Part shown: piece after piece, positions 53,983 to 62,543 of the stretch
Numbering within the stretch: position 1 is the stretch's first letter
How the letters are laid out: every line of letters begins with the position of its first letter
Assembly (NCBI GenBank): GCA_038114465.1
Contig: JAYNQW010000002.1
Coordinates: forward strand, 358,207 to 422,206
Direction of reading: 5' to 3'
Length of the DNA stretch: 64,000 bases
From: CALINB01 sp938045325
GTDB lineage: Bacteria > Pseudomonadota > Alphaproteobacteria > Rhodospirillales > CALINB01
Translations under genes and position numbers: made by a program
The notes under the pieces: model-generated
Database searches by the model: none
The model's input: the letters and a program-made list of their open reading frames with translations, nothing else
Told to the model about the DNA's origin: nothing

Positions 53983-54633
53983 TTAAAATACGAATTCGGG
54001 AGCTGGCTCAAAACCAGGAAGGAACGGTGTCGCCGCATCAAACAGGTCGCGACGGGTTAAAATTCCGCGGTGATTCGTAATCAACGCCCCCGTACCGATA
54101 CTTTTCTTATTGGTTACGGCCACCAGCCTGCCGCCTTCCGCCAATTGTCCGGCAATCGCTTGGGGCACCTCGGCAACCGCACCGCCGATAAATATAACAT
54201 CGTACGGAGCCTGCTTAGGGGCTCCCGCCGACAGCGCGCCTTCTACAACCGCCACGGTATCGATTTCCAATGCACTCAGCGTTTCGGTCGCTTGCGCCGC
54301 CAACCCGGCATCACTTTCAAGTGCGACGACCGTGTTGGCCATATGTGAAAGAACGGCGGATGCATAACCGGTGCCACAGCCGATATCGAGCACGACATCG
54401 CTTTCCGTAATTTCCGCAGCCTGCAACAAGCGCGCCAATACCATGGGCTCCATCAGATAGCGTCCTGGAGCGATCTCAATGTCCTCGTCGATATAAGCGA
54501 TACCAGCTTTTTCCCCAGGCACGAACGCTTCGCGGGGCAGTTCACCCATGGCTTTGATGATCAACGGATCCGTCACACGGTTGGTGCGGATTTGATTTTC
54601 GACCATATTGAGACGGGCTTCGGCATAATCCAT
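53983..54633 (-). CDS. second protein-L-isoaspartate methyltransferase family protein
   Basis: The 216-residue protein starts MDYAEARLNMVENQIRTNRV and shows a SAM motif VVLDIGCGTGYASAVLS near residue 80, with the preceding PREAFVPG and APGRYLMEPMVLARLLQAA segments of the Pcm fold. It is clearly diverged from the Pcm at 15524. Its conserved position next to a TolC gene in Alphaproteobacteria suggests a role tied to the envelope, but its methyl acceptor is unproven. ATG 54633 is chosen; a start seven codons earlier is also in frame. Confidence 0.88.
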   Translation of the reverse strand: MDYAEARLNMVENQIRTNRVTDPLIIKAMGELPREAFVPGEKAGIAYIDEDIEIAPGRYLMEPMVLARLLQAAEITESDVVLDIGCGTGYASAVLSHMANTVVALESDAGLAAQATETLSALEIDTVAVVEGALSAGAPKQAPYDVIFIGGAVAEVPQAIAGQLAEGGRLVAVTNKKSIGTGALITNHRGILTRRDLFDAATPFLPGFEPAPEFVF

Positions 54634-54881
54634 GGGGCAAACCTCGGTAAACACCTAAAATGTGCCGCAAATGCTAACATTGGGCACCGGAATGGTTTGG
54701 GCTATATACGCGGAACCGGCGACAAAAACAATCGTCACAAATACGGCTCATGGCGATAACCGGCGCTTTTTGCCGGTGCCCCTCAGTTTTAGAATTCTTG
54801 ACCCGGGACGGGGCCAGCGTTTAATGTCCGGGCCTTCAAGGGTGACCGAGTGCCTATCGGATCGTGGCGATCGGTTTGTCT

Positions 54882-54955
54882 GGCGCGGTGGCGGAGTGGC
54901 TACGCAGCGGCCTGCAAAGCCGTGAACACCGGTTCGATTCCGGTCCGCGCCTCCA
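54882..54955 (+). tRNA. tRNA-Cys (anticodon GCA)
   Basis: A full cloverleaf can be drawn: acceptor GGCGCGG pairs with CCGCGCC, the anticodon loop CTGCAAA reads GCA, and the T arm ACCGGTTCGATTCCGGT is intact. The CCA end is encoded. It stands seven bases before tRNA-Asn. Confidence 0.97.
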
Positions 54956-54962
54956 TTACTGA

Positions 54963-55038
54963 TCCGGCGTAGCTCAGTTGGTAGAGCAGATGACTGTTAA
55001 TCATCGGGTCACAGGTTCGAGTCCTGTCGCCGGAGCCA
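54963..55038 (+). tRNA. tRNA-Asn (anticodon GTT)
   Basis: Acceptor TCCGGCG pairs with CGCCGGA, the D arm is standard, the anticodon loop CTGTTAA reads GTT, and the T arm ACAGGTTCGAGTCCTGT is intact. CCA is encoded. A decayed copy of this gene occurs about 0.9 kb downstream (55929-56007), with accessory genes between and beyond. Confidence 0.97.
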
Positions 55039-55047
55039 ATTAAAAAA

Positions 55048-55083
55048 AGGGGTTAGCTTTTATGAGCTAGCCCCTTTTTCTTT
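55048..55083 (+). terminator. Rho-independent terminator after tRNA-Asn
   Basis: AGGGGTTAGCT at 55048-55058 pairs with AGCTAGCCCCT at 55065-55075 (one G-T wobble), and T runs follow. It ends the tRNA-Cys/tRNA-Asn transcript. Confidence 0.9.
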
Positions 55084-55120
55084 GGCGCAAGCAGAACGTA
55101 TCGACAGCCCTTTGATAGTT

Positions 55121-55747
55121 CTATGGCCGTGTGACTTTAAGAAGCCGCCACTCTAAAATTTTGTTGAGACCTTTGTGTCTGGTAAACGAAACGATATAGC
55201 CGACTTTCGGTGCGTAGTCGTGCACCTCTCTAAGATGGTTCCCATCGCTTCGATAAACCATACACTGTATTCTGTACGCTGAATAACCGCCTGTAACTTG
55301 TTCAAATTTCGGCACATGGCAGCTTCGCTTGGCTCGACGGTCAGGGCCTTTGCCTCGCTTAATGGCATGTGAAAGCTCCCATCTCTTGCCGACGTAAAGC
55401 GGAAAGCTTAGTAGGCCATCGTGCGGTTGGTACCGCTCGCGAACGAAGCCATTCGACCGGGTATAGCTGATCGTCGCTAAATTTTCGGTTGTTCGCTCGG
55501 TTTCCCTTGAAACGACCCTGCCGGCGTTTCTGAAGACGAGCACGTTCCCCTCTTTCTTGAGAAACTTTTTTGTCAGTTTCATGGGACCTCGAATTGTCCT
55601 GACATCGAGCTCGAACACGGTATTGGGAACTAAATTCGGCTTATTTACGCCCAGCGATCTCCCTTGCGCGTTTGCATCGATCGAACCGAGCCCCGCCACG
55701 GCAATCACCACACAGCAGGTCATCGATAAACATCTAAAAATTTTCAT
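55121..55747 (-). CDS. orphan exported protein next to tRNA-Asn
   Basis: I do not recognise a family. The 208-residue protein has a signal peptide (RCLSMTCCVVIAVAGLGSIDANA) and a basic mature part with many Arg and Lys, two cysteines 20 to 25 residues apart (KRSCHVP and YRIQCMVY), and a likely beta-rich fold from the alternating pattern (VGYIVSFTRHKGLNKILEWRLLKV). A strong AAAGGAG ribosome site precedes the ATG. It lies between a functional tRNA-Asn and its decayed copy and reads toward the tRNA genes, a typical site for acquired DNA. Confidence 0.7.
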   Translation of the reverse strand: MKIFRCLSMTCCVVIAVAGLGSIDANAQGRSLGVNKPNLVPNTVFELDVRTIRGPMKLTKKFLKKEGNVLVFRNAGRVVSRETERTTENLATISYTRSNGFVRERYQPHDGLLSFPLYVGKRWELSHAIKRGKGPDRRAKRSCHVPKFEQVTGGYSAYRIQCMVYRSDGNHLREVHDYAPKVGYIVSFTRHKGLNKILEWRLLKVTRP

Positions 55748-55750
55748 GAT

Positions 55751-55852
55751 TTACTCCTTTATTTTTTTCCGTTTCTCATCCGGAAAAAACCAACCGATAT
55801 GCCACTCATCATCGAGTGAAAGCACTGGTGTCACAGAAGCACCCCCGATCAT
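55751..55852 (-). CDS. possible 33-residue ORF before the orphan exported gene
   Basis: A short frame beginning ATG-ATC-GGG ends in GAG-TAA, three bases before the ATG of the exported-protein gene, and its last codons contain that gene's ribosome site. It would encode a tryptophan- and aspartate-containing peptide (SLDDEWHIGWFFPDEKRKK). No ribosome site is clear in front of it, so it may be a translated leader or chance. Confidence 0.25.
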   Translation of the reverse strand: MIGGASVTPVLSLDDEWHIGWFFPDEKRKKIKE

Positions 55853-55928
55853 GTTGTATAAGAAGTCATTCCCCCCTTAACAACGAATAGATTATTATGT
55901 TTTTATGAACTCAGCCAAGGTAAAGCAA

Positions 55929-56007
55929 CGGCTGACTCAAATTCTTAACAAGTGACTATTAATCATCGGATGTTAGGATCTTAGGCTCAAACCTACCGCC
56001 GAAGCCA
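55929..56007 (+). pseudogene. decayed tRNA-Asn copy
   Basis: This segment lines up with the whole tRNA-Asn at 54963-55038: GACTATTAATCATCGG matches the anticodon arm (one change, anticodon GTT to ATT), and CCGCCGAAGCCA matches the 3' end. The similarity runs on into the flank (AATT then AAGGGG). The D and T arms and the acceptor no longer pair well, so it is not a working tRNA. It marks an old duplication or integration event. Confidence 0.75.
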
Positions 56008-56105
56008 ATTCAATTAAGGGGCTTGTTTTATCCAGGTTAACGCCTTGATCTTTTTAAGGTGACCATGGCAAACGGCCCTATCATTGATGATTGTTACATT
56101 TTAAA

Positions 56106-57047
56106 ATGAAGGAGATGATTACTCCTGAAAATATTATATTTAACCGCCGCCAATTATTATGCGGAACAGTTCTCGTTGCCGCTAACTGTTTAGTACCAAG
56201 CTCAAGCCTTGCTAAACTTAGTAGGCTACACCAACAAATATTTCGCAATATCACTAAATCGCTTTGGATTTGGCAAACGCCCCTCGACCAATTACCCAAA
56301 GTTTTGGATTACGCACAACGTTGGAATTTCAAAACCTTGAATTATTCCATCATCCCTCAAGAGCATAGCCGCCTCTTGGGTTTTAATAGTTCAACGGTAA
56401 AAATGATTAACAAAGCCCGCCGACAGGGTAATTTTAAATTTATCGCCCTCAGCGGAGCCCCTAATTGGGCCTACCATGGTGAACAAACTCCAGAAACGAT
56501 AATAAATTTATTGAAGATTCATCGCGATATTGGTGGATTATTCGATGGTATACATCTCAATATCGAACCCCATAAATTGAAGGGCTGGCGAGGCGCAAAA
56601 CGTCGGCAGTTAGCTGAGGGATATTACCAATTGGTCAAGATAATTGCCGAGCAAACGAAAGAATTAAAAATACCTCTCAATTCCACAATGTATCCGGCAT
56701 ATGCACGCGTGGCGGTACCGAGCCTTGGCTCAAGCATTCTTAAGTCTGTCATACCCTATCTCAACAGCGTCAGCATCTCTGCCTATCGAAATAATCCCCG
56801 GCATTCTTTCAGAATAGCGTCTTTAACACTACGGCAACTAGCTAGTGCTGAAACGCACTGGTGGATGGGGGTTGCAACACATAAAACACGCAATGAAAAG
56901 AAAACGTCTTATAAAAATCAATCAGCAGCATACTTTATTGAATCCCTATCGAAATTAGACACTATGGCCCGAGCAACACGAGCGCGCAAAAATTACGCAG
57001 GAATAACCATTCAACATTATGGTAGCGTAATGCGACTAACTGGTTAG
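56106..57047 (+). CDS. AT-rich exported TIM-barrel-like protein (glycoside-hydrolase-like)
   Basis: The roughly 313-residue protein has a leader with NRRQLLCGTVLVAANCLV and SSLA, which may be a Tat or Sec signal. The mature part has alternating strand and helix patterns: FKTLNYSIIP, FKFIALSGAPNWAYHG, FDGIHLNIEPHKL, IPLNSTMYPAY, LNSVSISAYRN, HWWMGVATHK and YAGITIQHYG. This fits an eight-fold barrel like glycoside hydrolases, with Glu in NIEPH as a possible catalytic residue. No sugar-specific motif is seen. It is AT-rich like the rest of this segment. Start is uncertain between ATG 56106 and ATG 56115. Confidence 0.65.
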   Translation: MKEMITPENIIFNRRQLLCGTVLVAANCLVPSSSLAKLSRLHQQIFRNITKSLWIWQTPLDQLPKVLDYAQRWNFKTLNYSIIPQEHSRLLGFNSSTVKMINKARRQGNFKFIALSGAPNWAYHGEQTPETIINLLKIHRDIGGLFDGIHLNIEPHKLKGWRGAKRRQLAEGYYQLVKIIAEQTKELKIPLNSTMYPAYARVAVPSLGSSILKSVIPYLNSVSISAYRNNPRHSFRIASLTLRQLASAETHWWMGVATHKTRNEKKTSYKNQSAAYFIESLSKLDTMARATRARKNYAGITIQHYGSVMRLTG

Positions 57048-57112
57048 TCTTTATAGACTTTCCAGCAAAACGATTACGTTTTATTGGATGAAGACGAAAG
57101 CAGCTTATTAAT

Positions 57113-57361
57113 ATGTCAAAATTTTACGAACCGGATCTTGGCAATAATCCCGACGATCCATTTGCCAGAGACTCAAATAAAAAACTTGTCCGCCGGAGCT
57201 ATTGGCTGGACATGAGCGACCATTCAATCGTTCTAACCATGACAAACGGAATCGGCGCGCATTTACAAAACGAGTATAAAAGAGCGCACTTAGAAGACAT
57301 CGACCGCGCACACTTGATTGATCAGGTCTGTGTACAAGAGATTTTACCGCCAGAAAAATAA
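57113..57361 (+). CDS. 82-residue orphan protein
   Basis: The short protein (MSKFYEPDLGNNPDDPFAR onward) has no signal peptide or membrane helix and is mixed in charge. It has no recognised motif. It lies 65 bases after the barrel protein gene, on the same strand and with similar AT-rich composition, so it may share its transcript. No strong ribosome site is seen. Confidence 0.45.
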   Translation: MSKFYEPDLGNNPDDPFARDSNKKLVRRSYWLDMSDHSIVLTMTNGIGAHLQNEYKRAHLEDIDRAHLIDQVCVQEILPPEK

Positions 57362-57462
57362 TTCACTCCAATTCTTATTTTTTAATTATTTCAATATTTT
57401 AATGAGCGCTTATCCACCCTGTGCGCACTATTTTTTCGTAAACTTAGGGTGAGAAAAAAGGT

Positions 57463-58105
57463 ATGCACTTGCTAAGATATCTCGCAGTTTTTTTGTTACC
57501 GGCTATCTGTTTATCCCTATTGGCGCTGCGGCAACAGAATCAGGGCGAAAAATTGCAGAACAACGAGGCCGTGTGAACTGCCACCACCCTTCTGGCGGTA
57601 AAGGGAACTCTGAGGCACCCTATATTTCTGGTCAAAAAAGAAATACCTAATCTTACAAATTGAATCTTTTCAGCGCATCAAACCATCAGCAAAAGGGCCG
57701 TTTAGAGTTATTGAACGTACGCACCCAATCATGAGCCAGCGTGCAGGCACCTTAAACAAACACGAAATCACATTGATTGCCAATTATTACTCAAGCTTAA
57801 AATGTATTTTTAGCCAGATAAAAACCAAAAAATCACAAACAATGCCATCTAAAGCAAAACGCTGTGTTTTTTGTCACGGCTCAACAGGCAAAACGCCCTA
57901 CACCATTTATCCAAATATTGGTGGACAGAAAAAGAATTATTTGTCGCGTCAACTGTTTGCTATGCGTGAATCTGCGATCAATGTTATCCAGCATGCTAAA
58001 AAAGAAGCCCGCTTTCATCGCATAATGGCGCCCTCTATGCTGGATCTAACCGATAAAGAAATTGATGATATTTCAGAATATTTTTCTCAGCAACGATGCC
58101 GATAA
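57463..58105 (+). pseudogene. broken diheme cytochrome c (c4/c553-type)
   Basis: Read through three pieces, the region encodes a leader (MHLLRYLAV), a first heme site, and a second domain with KRCVFCHGSTGKTPYTIYPNIGGQ and intact CxxCH. Two single-base losses break it: one in the seven-T run near 57488-57494 and one in the six-A run near 57633-57638. In addition, the first heme site reads RVNCH, with Arg (CGT) where Cys (TGT) is needed. The intact 57731-58105 frame is only the C-terminal half. The gene is therefore probably dead, though base errors in the runs cannot be ruled out. Confidence 0.75.
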
Positions 58106-58120
58106 AACGCACAATAGCAC

Positions 58121-59008
58121 TTAAACCTCAAACGTCATCAAGTCTTCACCCCACACGAGGCGGCCTTTAAAGACGGCGGCGATATCGGCAATTACCCTTT
58201 CGCGCACGCCATCCGTATCGATCAGTGGCCCATGATGAGACGTCACCAAGGTTTTGACGTTACAATCGCGGGCCAACTCGCCGATCGTCTGCTGCACGGT
58301 TCGTTGTTTTATATTTTCGGAATCCTGAGAAGCCATTTCGCGCGACACATCGAACGAGTTAAGATAGTGCACCAGCAAATCGGCATCTTTAGCGAGGTCA
58401 TACATCGGTTTTGCCGGTAATTTTTCGACGGGCACAGTCACATCGCTTGAATATGTAAAGATTCCCCCACCGGATTCAAAACGAACACCATAACTCACGA
58501 GATATGGTTGATGATGCGGTACGTTGGCAAGCTTTATTTGCCAATCAGTTCCCTTAATTACATCGCTTTCGGAAACTTCCGTGATCGCCGCTTCCGGCCA
58601 AGGCCGCGGCGGCGTGCCACCACGTTTTTGATATATATCCAAACTGTTTTCGTGATTGGTTCGCGCCGTGAGATCTAACTTGAACGCGCCGTCCTTGCCA
58701 AACAACCGCTCGACGAAATGTTTAAGCCCCGGCGGGCCATACACCTGCAACTTTTGCGTGTTCGGTGGGCTGATATCCCAACGGTGAAGAAACAACCGGA
58801 TAAAATCGAGGCAGTGATCAAAATGTAAGTGAGAAAACACAACATGCGTCACATTCGTCGGCGACACACCGGCCTCCATCATACGCTGAAAGGTACCGGG
58901 GCCGTGATCGATCAGTACGACATCATCACCGGTTTCGACCATGTAACCTGCGGATGCCCGTTTTAAGGAGGGCACGGGACTGCCGGTGCCAAGCAATGTG
59001 ATTTTCAT
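58121..59008 (-). CDS. RNase Z-like MBL-fold hydrolase
   Basis: The 295-residue protein begins MKITLLGTGSPVPSLKRASAGYMVE, the RNase Z/Elac-type opening, and has the metal motif FSHLHFDHCLDF near residue 63. Further ligands are in IFTYSSDVTVPVEK and TLVTSHHGPLI. It lacks clear tRNA-binding flexible-arm features, so it is probably a small-molecule hydrolase of the RNase Z-like class. ATG 59008 has AAGGAG upstream, within the 16-base gap after the gamma-glutamyltransferase stop, so the two are co-transcribed. Confidence 0.82.
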   Translation of the reverse strand: MKITLLGTGSPVPSLKRASAGYMVETGDDVVLIDHGPGTFQRMMEAGVSPTNVTHVVFSHLHFDHCLDFIRLFLHRWDISPPNTQKLQVYGPPGLKHFVERLFGKDGAFKLDLTARTNHENSLDIYQKRGGTPPRPWPEAAITEVSESDVIKGTDWQIKLANVPHHQPYLVSYGVRFESGGGIFTYSSDVTVPVEKLPAKPMYDLAKDADLLVHYLNSFDVSREMASQDSENIKQRTVQQTIGELARDCNVKTLVTSHHGPLIDTDGVRERVIADIAAVFKGRLVWGEDLMTFEV

Positions 59009-59024
59009 GAGGACAGAAGACTCC

Positions 59025-60752
59025 TTACCAACCGGCGACACCAGTCGGACGACGCGGATCGGATCCGCCTTCAAGCACGCCGGTTTTTTGATTCTTGAGA
59101 ACGGTGCACGGCGCACCCGCAAGCCAATGCCAATCGGGCCACCATTGCACATCATGACCACGGTTGCTTAGGTCGTCAGCGGTATCGTCATCAAAACGGC
59201 CTTCGAGTTGCAAGCGGCCTGGGTTATAGGGATGCGGATCGGTCGATTGCGGAAAGCTCAACGTTGCAAAGCGGGGCTGATCGAGCGCTTCTTGTGGTGT
59301 CATGCCGAAAACATGAATGTTTAAAAGGGTTTGCAGCATTGCTTGCGGCTGAACATCATTGCCCGGCGAACCGAACGGCATCAACCACTCACCTTTCTTC
59401 ATCGCGATCGCCGGGTTGGGCGTGAGACGCGGCCGTTTGCCCGGTGCAACACACGCCGGATGGTCGGGATCGGTCCACGATTGCACGCCGCGCGGCGACG
59501 GAAGGAACCCGGTGCCCGGAATGATCGGTGCTGCATAGGTACCATCGCTCGGTGTTGCGGAGAACGCATTACCCTGACGGTCGATAACGGATACATAAGA
59601 TGTATCGAGCGCGATTTCGGCATTTTCTTTTGTAACCGTCGGCGAGGCCGGCCCCTTTCGCGCTGCAGTAATGCCAAGTTGCTCAGCCGTTCCCGATGCG
59701 GGCATACCGGGAGATGCTTTTTTCATATCAATGGCAGCACGGCGGTGCTCGGCAAATTCCTTGCTGAGCAATTCATTAAACGGTACATCGACAAAACGGG
59801 GATCGCCGACATAAGCATGGCGGTCTGAAAATGCGAGTTTTAAAGATTCAACCAATACGTGCACGTAGTCGGCCGAGTTATGACCAAACTTGCCGACATC
59901 CATGCCGTCCAGAATCTTCAATGTCTCGAGTATGACTGGTCCTTGGCACCAGGGGCCGCATCCGTAGACGTCAAAATCTTGGAACGTAACCCGTGGTGCG
60001 GGCTCTACCTCGGAACTGTAACCTGCTAAATCTTCGGCCGTCATCCATCCGCCGTTCTCTTGATGAAAGCGCACAATTTTTTCAGCGATGTCCCCTTTAT
60101 AGAAAGCATCCCGTGCGGCATTAAGCCCGGCTTCGCGATTATCGCCAGCCGATTTTTCTTCGTCGACTAAATATTGAAACGTATTCGCCAAATTGGTTTG
60201 CACGAATACATCACCGACAGCCGGCGGTTCACCATTCGGTAAAAAGACTTCCGCCCCGCTCGGCCAACGGCGATAACTATCCGCCTTTGAAGAAATAATT
60301 TCATTACTGAGAAAAGATGTAGGAAACCCTTCGCGGGCCAAATGAAGGGCCGGCGCAACGACATCGCTAAACCGCATCGTCCCATAACGTAATAATGCGG
60401 TAATCCAGGCATCGGGCGCAGCCGGAATGACCGTTCGCAATACACCCTGTGGAATTTTTCCGCCGTATTCGTTTTGGAAGACACGAATGTCCGTCGCTTT
60501 GGGCCACCAACCCAGCCCGGCAATCGTCACGACTTCGTCTTTTTCGGCACTGTAAATAGCAATCGGTGCAACGCCGCCAAAATTCACGTATTCACCCAAG
60601 ACGACGCCCAGCGTGATACCCGCGCCGACACCGGCATCAATCGCATTGCCGCCGTCTTCCAAAATTTGAAACCCCGCCTGTGTCGCCAGATAATGACCGG
60701 CGGCTATCATATGCTTGGTTCCCATCATGCGGGCGCGATAGGGTGAAGTCAT
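59025..60752 (-). CDS. gamma-glutamyltransferase family protein
   Basis: The 575-residue protein is an Ntn-type gamma-glutamyltransferase that makes itself active by self-cleavage before a Thr. The conserved early AGHYLATQAGFQILEDGGNAIDAGVGAGITLGV segment and the self-cleavage site ALDTSYVSVIDRQGNAF (Thr nucleophile) are present, as is the FGSPGNDVQPQAMLQTLLN end motif. Signal peptide is absent, unusual for exported GGTs and typical of cytosolic members. I choose ATG 60752 with GGGAGG upstream; the open frame extends 73 codons further, overlapping the next gene. It sits with the dehydrogenase operon and may prepare its substrate. Confidence 0.88.
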   Translation of the reverse strand: MTSPYRARMMGTKHMIAAGHYLATQAGFQILEDGGNAIDAGVGAGITLGVVLGEYVNFGGVAPIAIYSAEKDEVVTIAGLGWWPKATDIRVFQNEYGGKIPQGVLRTVIPAAPDAWITALLRYGTMRFSDVVAPALHLAREGFPTSFLSNEIISSKADSYRRWPSGAEVFLPNGEPPAVGDVFVQTNLANTFQYLVDEEKSAGDNREAGLNAARDAFYKGDIAEKIVRFHQENGGWMTAEDLAGYSSEVEPAPRVTFQDFDVYGCGPWCQGPVILETLKILDGMDVGKFGHNSADYVHVLVESLKLAFSDRHAYVGDPRFVDVPFNELLSKEFAEHRRAAIDMKKASPGMPASGTAEQLGITAARKGPASPTVTKENAEIALDTSYVSVIDRQGNAFSATPSDGTYAAPIIPGTGFLPSPRGVQSWTDPDHPACVAPGKRPRLTPNPAIAMKKGEWLMPFGSPGNDVQPQAMLQTLLNIHVFGMTPQEALDQPRFATLSFPQSTDPHPYNPGRLQLEGRFDDDTADDLSNRGHDVQWWPDWHWLAGAPCTVLKNQKTGVLEGGSDPRRPTGVAGW

Positions 60753-60777
60753 GGCGTTTACCTCCCGTAAACCGGCG

Positions 60778-62250
60778 CTAACTCCAAACCGGTGTTTCAC
60801 TGAATTCTGATGCGTCTTCGTTCTTCGTTTCCAGGGCATCGTTAAAATCCCGATCCGGATCTTCGCCCGGCACGGGCATATCGGCAACTGATCCCAACGG
60901 TATGGGTTTAATCGGCGGTCGTAAACGGTAATAGCCGACCTCGGCTGGTGAAACGCCACGGGCTTGAGCAATCGTTTCGCAAACCGTTAAGCCGCACATG
61001 CGACCCTGGCACGGCCCCATGCCGGCACGAGTGAAGGATTTTAATTGGTTCGGCCCCGCACACCCTTGCATGACAGCCTGGCGAATTTGACCAGTTGTCA
61101 CCTCTTCGCAGCGGCAGGCCAAGACATCATCTTGTGGCGGGGTGCGAAACGGCTCTTCGGGACGGTACATAACATCGAGAAACGGGCGCACGCGCCATTC
61201 GAACAGCAATGCATCGCGGGCGGGCACCGCAGCCTTATCGCGTGCCGCCTCATCGATTTTGTTTAATTCATGGCAAATTTGTAAGGCTGAAAGACGGCCA
61301 GCGTGTTCAGCCGATTTAGCGCCATCAATCCCGCAACCGTCACCGGCAATAAAAACCCCCTCAATTGAGGTTTGCCCCCACACATCGGTGACCGGCATCC
61401 AACAAAGCTGCTGGTCATTCCAAACATGCTCGCATCCGATGGCACGGCTCAATTGAATATTCGGCACCACGCCTTGGTGCAACAAAACCATATCCGTCTC
61501 CAGGCGAAAATCTTTTTCACCCCGGCGGTAATGAATCGCGGTAACACCACTTTCACCTTCAATGTGTAATTTTGTTGCCCGGGTGATCCAATTCACCTTC
61601 GCCGCATTCATGTCGGTGAGAAACTTCATCCCTTTTTTAAGAATGCTTCGGCTTTTCCACGCCGTCGGTAAATACGAAAGCGCTTTAAAATAATTCGATG
61701 TCGGCGTGGTATCGAGAACGGCTTGCACTTGAATACCGCCGCGCAACAATTGCCAGACAAACAAATACAACAACGGACCTGTTCCCGCGATGACGGTCTT
61801 TGGTCCCGGTGTCGCGCCTGTTGTCTTGAGCAAAATTTGCGCCGCACCGACACTCATCACGCCCGGCAATGTCCAACCCGGCACCGGAAACGGACGCTCA
61901 TACGCGCCGGTCGCAATCAGAATTCGCTTGGCTTGAATGAAGCGGCTGGCGCCATGGGTTTCGACGCCGATAAAACGATCATGGGTGATGTCCCATACGG
62001 TACTCGCCGGTTGATAGTCGACATCCGACTCACGGAGCTGCTTTGCCAACACCGTGCCGTGGACGTAGTCGGGTCCCAGCACATCGGTGTTTAAAATCGG
62101 CGACGATTCAATCGCCCGATAGATCTGGCCGCCGGGCTCCGGTTGCTCGTCGAGCAGCAATGTCGAAACACCCCGCGCCGAAGCTTCTATAGCGGCCGCC
62201 ATGCCGGCCGGGCCGGCCCCGATAACGGCAAAATCGTAATTATCCCTCAT
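60778..62250 (-). CDS. dehydrogenase subunit A: FAD/Fe-S (OoxA/HcnB-like)
   Basis: The 490-residue protein starts with an FAD motif (DFAVIGAGPAGMAAAIEAS), has a second nucleotide motif (KTVIAGTGPLLYLFVWQL) and a C-terminal BFD-like [2Fe-2S] site: CRCEE near residue 380 and PCQGRMCG near residue 415. This is the plan of the A subunit of opine oxidase, octopine/nopaline and HcnB-type dehydrogenases. With the two genes upstream it probably forms an amino-acid-type dehydrogenase that passes electrons to the respiratory chain. Its ATG overlaps the ferredoxin-like gene's stop by TGATG. Confidence 0.9.
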   Translation of the reverse strand: MRDNYDFAVIGAGPAGMAAAIEASARGVSTLLLDEQPEPGGQIYRAIESSPILNTDVLGPDYVHGTVLAKQLRESDVDYQPASTVWDITHDRFIGVETHGASRFIQAKRILIATGAYERPFPVPGWTLPGVMSVGAAQILLKTTGATPGPKTVIAGTGPLLYLFVWQLLRGGIQVQAVLDTTPTSNYFKALSYLPTAWKSRSILKKGMKFLTDMNAAKVNWITRATKLHIEGESGVTAIHYRRGEKDFRLETDMVLLHQGVVPNIQLSRAIGCEHVWNDQQLCWMPVTDVWGQTSIEGVFIAGDGCGIDGAKSAEHAGRLSALQICHELNKIDEAARDKAAVPARDALLFEWRVRPFLDVMYRPEEPFRTPPQDDVLACRCEEVTTGQIRQAVMQGCAGPNQLKSFTRAGMGPCQGRMCGLTVCETIAQARGVSPAEVGYYRLRPPIKPIPLGSVADMPVPGEDPDRDFNDALETKNEDASEFSETPVWS

Positions 62251-62543
62251 CAGACCGCCTCACCCGCGCCGTGTTGGCGCTTTATATCCATCCCGTCGCG
62301 GACGGTCACCATGCAGGCCTGCTGATCAGACCGGCCGTCAATGACCATGAGGCATTCAAAACACACGCCCATCAGGCAATAGGCGCGGCGCGGTGCGCCA
62401 GTGACTGGTGTCGTTCGCGTATGCCCGTTATCGGCAATACTAATCGCTCCGGCAACGGTTTCACCGGCGGGCACAACGAGCTGCTCACCCTCGAACGTAA
62501 TGGTGACCGTATCGCGGTTATCTTCAGGCAGCCTTCGAAACAT
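62250..62543 (-). CDS. dehydrogenase small subunit: [2Fe-2S] ferredoxin-like
   Basis: The 97-residue protein is a [2Fe-2S] ferredoxin-fold subunit with a CLMGVCFEC core (Cys-x4-Cys-x2-Cys) near residues 56-64 and a fourth Cys in QQACM. It corresponds to the HcnA/OoxX-type small subunit. Overlaps link it to both neighbours: its start lies inside the last codons of the large-subunit gene and its stop meets the next start as TGATG. ATG 62543 is preferred over a TTG just before it. Confidence 0.88.
   Translation of the reverse strand: MFRRLPEDNRDTVTITFEGEQLVVPAGETVAGAISIADNGHTRTTPVTGAPRRAYCLMGVCFECLMVIDGRSDQQACMVTVRDGMDIKRQHGAGEAV

Noticed and set aside
53811..54041. 77-codon upstream extension of the TolC-family gene
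   Set aside because: It overlaps the methyltransferase gene and would bury the signal peptide.
57309..57330. TTGATTGATCAG as a second FNR-type box
   Set aside because: It lies inside a coding frame and the half-sites are not spaced as TTGAT-N4-ATCAA.
57731..58105. Stand-alone monoheme cytochrome
   Set aside because: The upstream sequence encodes the matching first domain in other frames, so this is the back half of a broken diheme gene.
60753..60971. Longer start for the gamma-glutamyltransferase gene
   Set aside because: It overlaps the dehydrogenase A gene and lacks signal peptide features; GGGAGG lies before ATG 60752.
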